64,000 nt of DNA, taken from positions 1,054,001 through 1,118,000 of the forward strand of contig CAWBTA010000015.1 of assembly GCA_963791625.1 (NCBI GenBank), written 5' to 3'. Shown here piece by piece: positions 16,351 through 23,877 of this stretch. Numbering within the stretch: the first letter of the stretch is position 1; each line of letters begins with the position of its first letter. A model generated the notes under the pieces. It was not told where the DNA came from, did no database searches, and worked only from the letters and a program-made list of their open reading frames with translations. A program made the position numbers and the translations under genes. This stretch comes from JANMCE01 sp963791625 (GTDB taxonomy: Bacteria; Actinomycetota; Acidimicrobiia; Acidimicrobiales; Ilumatobacteraceae).

Positions 16351-17393
16351 GCCTTGATGCCCGTGTCGTGTGCTCACGCGGCTCGCTGGCGGTGGATGTC
16401 GCGCTGACCGCGGATCCTGGCGAGGTGATTGCCATCCTCGGACCGAACGGCGCGGGCAAGAGCACGATCCTGCGTTGTCTCGCCGGGCTCCTGCCCCTCG
16501 ACGACGGTCACGTCCGGCTTGATGGTGTCGATCTCGACCGGCCGTCGGCCGATGTGTTCGTCCCGCCCGAGCATCGATCGATCGGATTCGTCTTCCAGAA
16601 CTATCTGCTGTTCCCCTCCATGACTGCGCTGGAGAACGTCGCGTTCGGTCTTCGCGCTCGCGGCATGTCGAGTCGGCAGGCTCGTTCGCAAGCGGCGGAG
16701 TGGATCGAACGCGTCGGCCTGACGGACCACGCGGCCCATCTGCCGTCCGCACTGTCGGGCGGACAAGCGCAACGTATTGCCCTCGCACGCGCCATGGCCA
16801 CCGAGCCGCGGCTGCTGTTGTTGGATGAACCCCTCGCAGCCCTGGACGCCGGCGCGAGATCAGAGGTCCGGCGGGAACTGCAACACCACCTTCGCACGTT
16901 TCATGGCGTGCGGATCCTGGTTACCCACGACCCCTTGGACGCCTACGCCCTCGCAGACCGGGTTGTTGTTCTCCAGGACGGGGAGGTAGTGCAGCAAGGC
17001 ACGCTGACCGACGTCACGGCCCGACCCAAGTCCCGCTACGTCGCCGACCTTGTGGGCGTGAACCTGGTGAAAGGCACAGCATCATCCGGTGTGCTGACGA
17101 CGCCCTCGGGCGCCACCGTACAAACCAGCGACGATGTGCACGGTGCCGCGTTTGCGCTCATCGAACCACGCTCGATTGCGCTGTACCGCACACCACCCGA
17201 CGGCAGCCCGCGCAACGTCTGGGCCACGACCGTGACCTCTATCGACCCCCGCAGCCACCGCGTGCGTCTCGATGGTCCGATCCCCCTGATCGCCGAGGTC
17301 ACCCTTGCGGCGCTCGACGCCCTTGCGCTGCAACCGGGCGACCAACTCTGGGCCTCGGTGAAAGCAAGCGAAATCACCATTTACCCGGCCTGA
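16347..17393 (+). CDS. modC: Molybdate ABC transporter ATP-binding protein
   Basis: 348 residues. Walker A 'GPNGAGKST', Q-loop 'FVFQNYLLFPSM', signature 'LSGGQAQRIALARA', Walker B 'LLLLDEPLAALD' and H-loop 'VTHDP' make a complete ATPase. After about residue 235 comes a regulatory TOBE-type domain ('SRYVADLVGVNLVKG', 'LALQPGDQLWASVKASEI'), as in ModC, which can sense molybdate. Translationally coupled to modB. Molybdate would feed molybdopterin enzymes, none of which are in this window. Confidence 0.94.
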   Translation: MSLDARVVCSRGSLAVDVALTADPGEVIAILGPNGAGKSTILRCLAGLLPLDDGHVRLDGVDLDRPSADVFVPPEHRSIGFVFQNYLLFPSMTALENVAFGLRARGMSSRQARSQAAEWIERVGLTDHAAHLPSALSGGQAQRIALARAMATEPRLLLLDEPLAALDAGARSEVRRELQHHLRTFHGVRILVTHDPLDAYALADRVVVLQDGEVVQQGTLTDVTARPKSRYVADLVGVNLVKGTASSGVLTTPSGATVQTSDDVHGAAFALIEPRSIALYRTPPDGSPRNVWATTVTSIDPRSHRVRLDGPIPLIAEVTLAALDALALQPGDQLWASVKASEITIYPA

Positions 17394-17513
17394 CCCGTGG
17401 CGCGCCCGCCGTCTGGCGCTACGGGCGGCCGGGAGCATGGCGAGCGAGATCACCATCGCTGCAGCCAGGTAGCCGAATGCTGACCGTGGACACGCGATCA
17501 TCCTCAACGAAAT

Positions 17514-17533
17514 CCGTACAGGAAACAGTACGG
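17514..17533. terminator. Possible bidirectional terminator
   Basis: CCGTAC (17514-17519) and GTACGG (17528-17533) form a 6-bp stem with an 8-base loop between the convergent modC and parE genes. No long T-run follows, so a terminator role is only plausible from position. The rest of the 166-bp gap shows nothing else. Confidence 0.3.
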
Positions 17534-17559
17534 TTTCCGCTCACGCGGGCGACGGCGAG

Positions 17560-17889
17560 TCAGTTGTCGATGTCGTCGGTGAGCGCCGGGGGGATGTCTC
17601 TGCGCTCGTGCAGGATTCGCCATACGTCCACAACCCCGTCGCCGGCGATGTAGAACACCTGATACGGGAACCGTGCCACAGCGCGGACGCGCAGATCGGG
17701 AATCTCGAGTTCGTAGGAATATCGTGGGCTGCCCGATTGTGGTGCCCGACTGACCTGGTTCACGGCACGTTCAACGGCGTCGAGAAATCGCATTGCCACC
17801 TGTGACCCTGCCTCGCGAAGGTAGTAGTCGGCTGCTTGGTCGATGTCGGTCGCCGCGCGTTCGCGTAGCCGGACGGGCCATAGAGCCAC
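17560..17889 (-). CDS. parE: ParE/RelE-family toxin
   Basis: 109-residue toxin of a type II pair. The ParE fold is clear: 'VRLRERAATDIDQAADYYLREAG' (two helices), 'APQSGSPRY' and the C-terminal strands 'RVRAVARFPYQVFYIAGDGVVDVWRILHERRD' (in parts). ParE toxins poison DNA gyrase; RelE relatives cleave mRNA, but the longer N-terminal helices favour ParE. Antitoxin gene lies five bases upstream on the same strand. Confidence 0.88.
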   Translation of the reverse strand: MALWPVRLRERAATDIDQAADYYLREAGSQVAMRFLDAVERAVNQVSRAPQSGSPRYSYELEIPDLRVRAVARFPYQVFYIAGDGVVDVWRILHERRDIPPALTDDIDN

Positions 17890-17894
17890 GGCGG

Positions 17895-18128
17895 TCAGTC
17901 GCTGGTTCGGATGCGGTTACGCAAGGCTGTGAAGTACGCCGCGTCGGCGATTGGACCGGGATTCGACGAGGCTCCATCTAAGAGCGCCTGTCGAAGTTGT
18001 TGACGGGCTTTGTCACGGCGGATGAGGTCGCGGACATACTCGCTCGTGGATCCGTACGTGCCACCACCGACTTGCTCATCGACGTACAACTTGAGTTCGT
18101 CGGGGAGCGACACGTTCATCGTGGACAC
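17895..18128 (-). CDS. parD: ParD-family antitoxin
   Basis: 77 residues. The N-terminal ribbon-helix-helix 'MNVSLPDELKLYVDEQV' with 'YGSTSEYVRDLIRRD' is the DNA-binding domain; the basic/disordered C terminus wraps the toxin. Antitoxin-first order and five-base spacing are standard. The complex should repress its own promoter just upstream; no clean dyad was found there. Confidence 0.9.
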   Translation of the reverse strand: MSTMNVSLPDELKLYVDEQVGGGTYGSTSEYVRDLIRRDKARQQLRQALLDGASSNPGPIADAAYFTALRNRIRTSD

Positions 18129-18451
18129 CCCGTCAGAATATCACCCCATGGCAAACCTTGCCATCCATTGGGTCGAACGCTCGAACACGAAGGGGCAGCC
18201 GCCGCGCTTCAGCGACCCAGACTACTTATCGCGACTTCTCGTGCCGAAGCCACCAGTCCCTCGCAGGCGTCGACCGAGCAGGCCAACATTCGGCGGTTTC
18301 ACTTTCTCGGCCGGATTCTTGAGGATGAGGTCTCTGTGGACCGCTTTCCCGCGCGACACTTCTTCCAGCAAACGCTGACAACCGCTAGAGGACGAAACCC
18401 CAACTTTTCTGGACTTTCACACACGTTGGCGGACACCCAGAAGCGTGATAG
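18129..18451. other. Gene-free stretch between parD and tRNA-Ala
   Basis: This 323-bp stretch has open frames on both strands but none with a ribosome binding site, domain or sensible start. It holds the parDE promoter. Nothing resembling an integrase gene or a repeated tRNA 3' end was seen. Confidence 0.5.
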
Positions 18452-18525
18452 TGGAGACGATGGGGTTCGAACCCACGACCCCCGCGTTGCAAACGCGGTG
18501 CTCTAGCCAACTGAGCTACGTCCCC
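18452..18525 (-). tRNA. tRNA-Ala (anticodon TGC)
   Basis: Minus-strand cloverleaf: acceptor GGGGACG pairs with CGTCTCC, with discriminator A at 18452. The D-arm is GCTCAGTTGGCTAGAGC. The anticodon stem CCGCG/CGCGG encloses loop TTTGCAA with anticodon TGC. The T-arm GTGGGTTCGAACCCC is normal. CCA is not encoded. The gene stands alone. Confidence 0.97.
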
Positions 18526-18602
18526 GGAAATCCGGTAGGGCTCTATTCTGCCATCCCGGACGCCGTTCGGCACATGGATAGCTCGCGCCGTACCATCACG
18601 GT

Positions 18603-19190
18603 ATGACTGAAGGCGTGCAAACGGCTGTGACAACCCCCGAGTTCGAGGCGTTTGCGGCGTTGGCGAAGGATCGACGGACCAACCTGCGTATCGACGCCGA
18701 GCGGCCCGTTGACCCGGCAACCATCACCGAGTTGTGCGTCTTGGCCACCTGGGCGCCCAATCACCGCCTGACCGAGCCGTGGCGGTTCACCGTCATCACT
18801 GGTGACCATCGGGTCGAGCTCGGTGCCCGCACCGCGGCCTATCAGGCGTCGCTGGGTGAGACCGTGGAGGCCCGACTCAACAAGACCCGCACCAAGTACA
18901 CCCGCTCCCCCGTCGTGTTGGCGGTCGGTTGCGCCTACGACGAAGACCCCGAAGTCCACCAGGAGAACCGGGATGCCGTGTCGGCCGGCATCCAGAATCT
19001 GCTCCTCGGCGCCACCGCGCTCGGACTCGCCAGCTACTGGGGATCCGGTCTGGTGAACCAGGCTCCGGCCGTCAAAGAGCTGTGCGGACTGGCCCCCGAG
19101 GACGAACTGCTCGGCGTGATCTACCTCGGGTGGCCGACATCGATGATGCCAAGCCCCGGCCGTTCGGCCCCCGTCATTCGCTGGCTGTGA
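18603..19190 (+). CDS. Nitroreductase-family protein
   Basis: 195-residue FMN-dependent nitroreductase fold. Conserved parts: 'DRRTNLRIDAERPVD' (FMN phosphate site), 'ATWAPNHRLTEPWRFTVI' (the family's 'xxAPSxxNxQPW' equivalent), 'AGIQNLLLGATALGLASYWGSG' and 'LLGVIYLGWP'. The compact length and 'NHRLTEPWRF' put it with the YdjA-like subgroup that reduces nitroaromatics or quinones with NAD(P)H. Natural substrate unknown. It is monocistronic; transcription probably ends before the hairpin leader at 19324. Confidence 0.88.
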   Translation: MTEGVQTAVTTPEFEAFAALAKDRRTNLRIDAERPVDPATITELCVLATWAPNHRLTEPWRFTVITGDHRVELGARTAAYQASLGETVEARLNKTRTKYTRSPVVLAVGCAYDEDPEVHQENRDAVSAGIQNLLLGATALGLASYWGSGLVNQAPAVKELCGLAPEDELLGVIYLGWPTSMMPSPGRSAPVIRWL

Positions 19191-19298
19191 CAGCGCAAGC
19201 GCCACCAGCGCGCACCGGCATCAAGGAATCGACAAGATGACAATAATCACTCCACGAAACCGGGGGACGTCCGATAAAAAGGTACACAACCCCTCGCA

Positions 19299-19383
19299 GA
19301 GCCTCCGGGCTCGCAAACCTCGTCTCGTGCCGCCGGTGGCCCGCAACACCGGCTGGCACGAGGCGTTTCACTTTTTGACGAGG
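19299..19383 (+). promoter_or_regulatory. Structured 5' leader / attenuator-like hairpins
   Basis: GAGCC-TCCG-GGCTC (19299-19312) is followed by a 15-bp stem with one bulged T: 19324-19338 pairs with 19347-19362, loop GCCCGCAA. A T-rich run (TTTTT, 19372-19376) follows, then GACGAGG (19377-19383), which can alternatively pair with CCTCGTC (19318-19324). This ends 20 bases before the glycosyltransferase ATG, leaving no room for a promoter. A terminator/antiterminator arrangement in the mRNA leader is plausible. Confidence 0.45.
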
Positions 19384-19403
19384 CTCATTGTGAAAAGGAA
19401 ACG

Positions 19404-20429
19404 ATGCTGGCTGAAGGCGATGTAGGCGTTGTGATCATCGGCCGCAACGAAGGTACGCGTCTGGTCCGCAGCCTCGAATCACTGACCCCGCAGTCGAATG
19501 CCATCGTCTACGTCGACTCCGGCTCCACCGACGACAGCGTTGAGCAGGCACGCTCACGCGGCGTGCATGTGGTGGAGATGGATCTGTCCAAACCGTTCAC
19601 TGCGTCCCGCGCCCGCAACGCCGGGTTCGATGCGCTCATGGAGAATTGGCCGCAGGTGAGCAAGGTCCAGTTCGTTGATGGTGACTGCCAGATTCTGCCC
19701 GGCTGGTTGGCTGACGCATCGGCCGCGCTCGATGCCGATCCGAACCGGGTGGCGGCGTGCGGATGGGGTCGCGAGATCCACCCTGAACACAGCATCTTCA
19801 ACCGCATCTGCCAGGTGGAGTGGCGCATGGGTTCGGCTGGCGAGGTAGCCGCGTTCGGCGGCCTCGTGATGATTCGTGCCGACGCGTTCAAGGCTGTCGG
19901 CGGCTTCGATGCCGATGTCGTTGCGGCAGAAGACGACGAACTTGCGTTTCGGTTGCGAGGCAACGGCGGCGTCATCGTGAAACTCGACCGTGACTGTTTC
20001 GCCCACGACGCCAACATCTTGCGGGTCAGCCAGTGGTGGAAACGGGCACAACGCGGCGGCTACGCGTACGCGCAGGTATCGAGCATGCACGGATCGGGGC
20101 CCGAGAAGAAGTTCGTGAAGGAACTGCAGCGCACCAACCGGTGGGGCTTCGTCGCTCCCGCGGTGGCCATCGTCGGCGCACCATTCACGCGTGGTCTTTC
20201 GCTCGGTGTGCTCGCCCGCTACCCGATCGCGATGGCACGAGCGGCTCAGACCGCCCGGCGTCGCGGCAACACCTGGCCCGACAGCGTGGCGTGGGGCGTC
20301 TCATGCGGCCTTGCCGTCTTTCCCCAAGCCGTCGGTGCCCGACAGTTCGCCCGGAACCAGCGCCGCGGCCAGACCCACCAGATGATCGAGTACAAGTCCT
20401 CTCCCGCTGTTGCATCAACGAACAGGTAA
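19404..20429 (+). CDS. Family 2 glycosyltransferase
   Basis: 341 residues with a GT-A fold. The nucleotide-sugar site is 'GVVIIGRNEGTRLVRSLES' and 'VDSGSTDDSVEQA'; 'VQFVDGDCQI' supplies the DxD-like metal motif; 'AAEDDELAFRLRGNG' is the acceptor-side ED motif. The C-terminal region has one or two hydrophobic segments ('FVAPAVAIVGAPF'), suggesting membrane association. AAGGAA upstream of the ATG. Immediately followed by the oxidoreductase-epimerase fusion, so both probably serve a surface glycan or glycolipid. Confidence 0.9.
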   Translation: MLAEGDVGVVIIGRNEGTRLVRSLESLTPQSNAIVYVDSGSTDDSVEQARSRGVHVVEMDLSKPFTASRARNAGFDALMENWPQVSKVQFVDGDCQILPGWLADASAALDADPNRVAACGWGREIHPEHSIFNRICQVEWRMGSAGEVAAFGGLVMIRADAFKAVGGFDADVVAAEDDELAFRLRGNGGVIVKLDRDCFAHDANILRVSQWWKRAQRGGYAYAQVSSMHGSGPEKKFVKELQRTNRWGFVAPAVAIVGAPFTRGLSLGVLARYPIAMARAAQTARRRGNTWPDSVAWGVSCGLAVFPQAVGARQFARNQRRGQTHQMIEYKSSPAVASTNR

Positions 20430-20433
20430 CCCC

Positions 20434-22566
20434 ATGACAACCCTCGCCACGCGCGTCGCCATCCTTGGCGCGGGCTACATTTCCGAGTTCCACATCGCCG
20501 CCATCCGCCGCATGCCCGACGCCGAGTTGGTGGCCATTTGCGACCTGAATGAAGCGCTCGCGCAGCAGACGGCCACATCGTTCGGCATCCCCAAGGTGTA
20601 CGCCTCGCTGGAGGTGATGTTGGCCGACGAGAAGCTTGACGTGGTGCACGTGCTCACGCCACCACAGACCCACGCGGTCACGGCGAAGCTGATCGCCGCC
20701 GCCGGTGTCGACGTGTTCATCGAAAAGCCCATGTGCCACACCGTTGCCGCGTGCCAGGATCTGCGTGCTGTCGCTGACGCATCGGGCGCGGCGGTCGGTG
20801 TCGGCCACAACTTTCTTTACTACCCGATCTATGAGCGATTGGTCGAGGACATGCGCAGCGGTCGTCTCGGTCAGATCGACCAGGTGGAGATCGTATGGAA
20901 CAAGTACCTCGGTCAGGTCCGAGGCGGCCCGTTCGGCGCGTTCATGCTCACGGCACCCACCAACATCTTGTTCGAAGTCGCGCCACACTCGTTTGCTCAC
21001 GCGTTGCACCTGGTCGGCATGCCCGACCGCATCACGGTCGATGTTCGAGACAAGGTTGTGCTGCCGACGGGTAAGGACTTCTACCGCAAGTGGGACGTGA
21101 ACGGAACCGTTGGCGAGGTGAGTATTCGCTTGCGCTTTTCGTTCATCGACGGCTACCCCGAGCACTACATCCACGTGCGTGGCACCAACGCAGTAGCCCA
21201 TGTGGATTTCGAGCACAACACCTACGTGGTGCAGGAGCACTCGCCCTACTTGTTGGATGCCGATCACCTCATCAACGTGCTCAAGCCCGCCAAGGATTCC
21301 ACCAAACAGGCGGTGCGTTCGGTCAGCACGTTCGTTGCATCAAAGATGAAGCTCACCCAGGAAGTACAACCCTACGGCGAGAGCATCTTCCGCGTGGTCG
21401 AGAGCTTCTATACGACCCGCAAGTCGTCAATCGATGATCGCGTGTCCGCGTCGCTTGGCGAGCGAAGCGTGCAGTTTGCCGAACTTGTCGCGCTTGGTTC
21501 GGGATTGATTGCATCTACAACTACTGCACCGACGACGGTCGCTGAGGCTGACCCAGTCATTCCGCCGTCGACCGTGTTGGTCATCGGCGGAACCGGCTTT
21601 ATCGGACAGGCCCTCGTTTGCAAGCTGCGCGAGGCGGGCCACGGCGTGCGGATGCTCTCGCGAAACCCCAACAGCTGCCCACCGTCGCTGCGTGCCCTCG
21701 GCGTCGACGTGGTGAAGGGTGATCTGATCGACGCCGATTCGGTGGACGCCGCGCTCAACGGCATCGACTACGTGTACCACCTCGGCAAAGGCAGCGGAAA
21801 GACCTGGGCCGAGATGCTGACGACCGACGTGGAGCCAACCGTTCGGCTCGGCGAACTCTGCGTGAAACATGGTGTGAAGCGCCTGCTCTACACATCTTCG
21901 ATCGCCATCTACGCGGCCGGGGAGCGCAACGGCACCATCACCGAATCGACGCCCCCGTCGGACGGGATGGCCCGCGTGGCGCCGTACAGCCGCTCCAAGG
22001 TCGAGAACGAAAAGCGCCTGATGGAACTGCACCGCTCGCAGAAGCTACCGGTCGTCATCTTCCGCCCCGGCGTGGTACTCGGTGCCGGCGGCAGCCCGTA
22101 TCACTGGGGCATCGCGGCCTGGCCGTACACCTCGGTGTGCAACCTGTGGGGTGATGGTGAGAACAAGCTGCCCATCGTGCTGGTCGACGACGTTGCCGAC
22201 GCTCTTGTAATGGCGATCGACAAGCCCGGCATCGACGGCCAGTCGTACAACCTGGTGAGCGATCCGTGCATTTCGGCCAACGACTATCTCGATGAAATGG
22301 AACGGGCGGCCGGCATCAAACTGCGCCGCTTCCCCGTGGCCGCGTGGCGCCTTTTCGCGGCGTCAACCGGCAAATGGGCCGTCAAGAAAGTCGGGCGCGA
22401 TCCTGAGGCCTTCTTCCCCAGCTACGACGACTGCGACGGCCGCAGCCTGGCCGCCACCTTCGATGCTTCGAAGGCGCGAGCGCAGCTCGGCTGGAAGCCG
22501 GAGTCTGACCCAGCCGTCATTCTCGCCAAAGGCGTCACCGAACCCGTCAGGGCCTACATCCGCTAG
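20434..22566 (+). CDS. Gfo/Idh/MocA oxidoreductase fused to NAD-dependent epimerase
   Basis: About 710 residues from the ATG at 20434. Residues 1-360 form a complete Gfo/Idh/MocA protein ('VAILGAGYISEFHIAA', 'DVFIEKPMCHT', 'GVGHNFLYYPIYE'). After a linker, residues 385-705 form an extended SDR epimerase/dehydratase: 'VLVIGGTGFIGQALV', 'LLYTSSIAIY', catalytic 'YSRSKVENEK' (Y-x3-K), 'FRPGVVLG'. Both halves keep their NAD-binding Gly motifs, so the protein may carry out two sequential sugar oxidation/epimerisation steps. Sits 4 bases after the glycosyltransferase. Substrate unknown. Confidence 0.88.
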   Translation: MTTLATRVAILGAGYISEFHIAAIRRMPDAELVAICDLNEALAQQTATSFGIPKVYASLEVMLADEKLDVVHVLTPPQTHAVTAKLIAAAGVDVFIEKPMCHTVAACQDLRAVADASGAAVGVGHNFLYYPIYERLVEDMRSGRLGQIDQVEIVWNKYLGQVRGGPFGAFMLTAPTNILFEVAPHSFAHALHLVGMPDRITVDVRDKVVLPTGKDFYRKWDVNGTVGEVSIRLRFSFIDGYPEHYIHVRGTNAVAHVDFEHNTYVVQEHSPYLLDADHLINVLKPAKDSTKQAVRSVSTFVASKMKLTQEVQPYGESIFRVVESFYTTRKSSIDDRVSASLGERSVQFAELVALGSGLIASTTTAPTTVAEADPVIPPSTVLVIGGTGFIGQALVCKLREAGHGVRMLSRNPNSCPPSLRALGVDVVKGDLIDADSVDAALNGIDYVYHLGKGSGKTWAEMLTTDVEPTVRLGELCVKHGVKRLLYTSSIAIYAAGERNGTITESTPPSDGMARVAPYSRSKVENEKRLMELHRSQKLPVVIFRPGVVLGAGGSPYHWGIAAWPYTSVCNLWGDGENKLPIVLVDDVADALVMAIDKPGIDGQSYNLVSDPCISANDYLDEMERAAGIKLRRFPVAAWRLFAASTGKWAVKKVGRDPEAFFPSYDDCDGRSLAATFDASKARAQLGWKPESDPAVILAKGVTEPVRAYIR

Positions 22567-22753
22567 CAGGGCTCCGGCTACCGCCCTCGCTGCGGTTCGA
22601 TGCCGCGGCGCGGAGCCGAGCTTCCAGTTCGGCAACCCGCTGCTCATCCTCAGTCGTTCGCTGCTCGGCCGAGTTAGTGATCACCGAGTGCAGCACACGC
22701 CGAGCCGCTGATAGCGCGCCGCCTTCTGCGAGAAATCGGTGACCAGGTGTCAC
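22547..22753 (-). CDS. Possible 68-residue helical protein
   Basis: A GTG-initiated frame gives a charged, coiled-coil-like peptide ('EDEQRVAELEARLRAAA'). It overlaps the fusion gene 3' end by 20 bases and has no clear ribosome binding site. It may be the end of a decayed gene; kept because the heptad pattern looks protein-like. Nothing else is visible in 22567-22777. Confidence 0.25.
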   Translation of the reverse strand: MTPGHRFLAEGGALSAARRVLHSVITNSAEQRTTEDEQRVAELEARLRAAASNRSEGGSRSPASGCRP

Positions 22754-22777
22754 AGAGTCGAAAGAGCGTCGGCCCGA

Positions 22778-22821
22778 CTACTGGAGGCGCTGACGGTAGG
22801 CAACGTAGGCGGTTCGAAGAG
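22778..22821 (-). pseudogene. Remnant of a PhyH-type gene 3' end
   Basis: 27 bases at 22795-22821 match 28 bases at 27925-27952, inside the PhyH gene, with one substitution and one missing base. In both copies a TAG stop lies the same distance (14 bases) beyond the match. The minus-strand reading is 'LFEP..YVAYR' in both. It is therefore a degraded carboxyl end of a related gene, placed at the opposite end of the sulfur operon from the intact one. Confidence 0.6.
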
Positions 22822-22853
22822 CCTGATCGACCGTCACCGACACCTGGGGCGCT

Positions 22854-23051
22854 TCAGACCGACCGGCGGAGTCGTTGCAGGAACGTCGGCTTCTTGGGCG
22901 CGCTGGTGGTGGGGTTCGTTGGGCTGGCGGGTCGGGTGTGGCCTTGGCAGCGTTCGCTCTTCGGGATATGGCCGAGGACGTTTTCGATGTGGGCGCCGCA
23001 TCCGGCCCAGGTCGGTCGCTGGCAGGTGCGGCAGGTTGTTTGACGGCACAT
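22854..23051 (-). CDS. Small Cys-rich zinc-ribbon-like protein
   Basis: 65 residues from ATG 23051, with AAGGAA seven bases upstream. The first 40 residues are strongly patterned: 'MCRQTTCRTCQRPTWAGCG', then 'HIENVLGHIPKSERCQGH', giving CxxxxCxxC...C...H...C...H ligands for a metal. I recognise this as a short protein widespread in actinobacteria but without an assigned role. The tail is Pro/Thr-rich and basic. It starts 16 bases after the TauE gene and so is the last gene of the CstR-controlled operon. Confidence 0.78.
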   Translation of the reverse strand: MCRQTTCRTCQRPTWAGCGAHIENVLGHIPKSERCQGHTRPASPTNPTTSAPKKPTFLQRLRRSV

Positions 23052-23067
23052 GGTGGATTCCTTTGGT

Positions 23068-23877
23068 TCAGTGGTTGAGGGCGAGTCCGGCTCGAAGTGC
23101 GGTGTAGATGGCGACCGCAACGAGCAGCGTCGCGAAGGCCCGTAGGCTCCGACGGGGGTCGAGTCGGTCGGCGACGCGTGCGCCGGTCAGTACGCCACCG
23201 ATCGAAGCGATGACGAACGGCAGGGTGACGTTCCAGTCGATGCTGGTGGTGGCGAGTCGGGTGGTGAGCGCGACGGCGGCGTTCATGGTGATGACGAGTA
23301 ACGAGGTGCCGATGGCTTTGGGCATCGGGAGTTTTAAGGCGAGGGTGAGGGCGGGGACGATCACGAACCCGCCGCCGACGCCGAAAAGGCCGGTGAGGAA
23401 CCCGACCGCAGTACCTGCGGCGAGCACGGTGGCCACCGTAGCCAGGCTGATTTCCAGCCGCCTCGTGGCGGGTGCCTGGCCAGCGTTGATCGCAGCGAGT
23501 TCACCGACCCGGGTGCAGGTGGGGCAGCCCGTGACCATACGCCAGGCGGCGATGACAACGAGCCCGGCGAACGCCAGGAGGAGCACGTTCGCGTCGAGTC
23601 GGTGATTGAGGGCGGAACCGGCGAGCGATCCGCCGATACCGGTGAGCCCGAACGCAAGACCCGTGGTGACGGCAACGCGCCCGGAACGAAGGTGGCCGAC
23701 CATTCCGACCGCGGATGCAATGCCGACCAGGAGCAAACTCGTCGTGGTCGCAGCCTTCGGGTTCTGGCCAGCCGCATAGACGAGCACCGGGACGGCGAGG
23801 ATTGATCCTCCACCGCCGAGCGCGCCAAGCGAAAGTCCGATCAGGAACCCAAGGGGCGAGGCGAGCAGGGCACGCAT
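23068..23877 (-). CDS. TauE/SafE-family sulfite/sulfur anion exporter
   Basis: 269 residues, eight predicted membrane helices in two repeats, each with the family's glycine motif: 'LGALGGGGSILAVPVL' and 'LFGVGGGFVIVPALTL'. The central loop carries 'GCPTC', a possible thiol site. TauE proteins export sulfite, sulfoacetate or thiosulfate. The ATG overlaps the dioxygenase-rhodanese stop (ATGA), so sulfite produced by that enzyme is the logical substrate. Upstream extension of the frame was rejected as out of register with the overlap. Confidence 0.88.
   Translation of the reverse strand: MRALLASPLGFLIGLSLGALGGGGSILAVPVLVYAAGQNPKAATTTSLLLVGIASAVGMVGHLRSGRVAVTTGLAFGLTGIGGSLAGSALNHRLDANVLLLAFAGLVVIAAWRMVTGCPTCTRVGELAAINAGQAPATRRLEISLATVATVLAAGTAVGFLTGLFGVGGGFVIVPALTLALKLPMPKAIGTSLLVITMNAAVALTTRLATTSIDWNVTLPFVIASIGGVLTGARVADRLDPRRSLRAFATLLVAVAIYTALRAGLALNH

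Noticed and set aside
18129..18525. Integration site at tRNA-Ala with parDE as cargo
   Set aside because: No repeated tRNA 3' end and no integrase were found nearby.
20185..21267. 360-codon minus-strand open frame under the fusion gene
   Set aside because: Antisense to a clear Gfo/Idh coding region; no motifs and no ribosome binding site.
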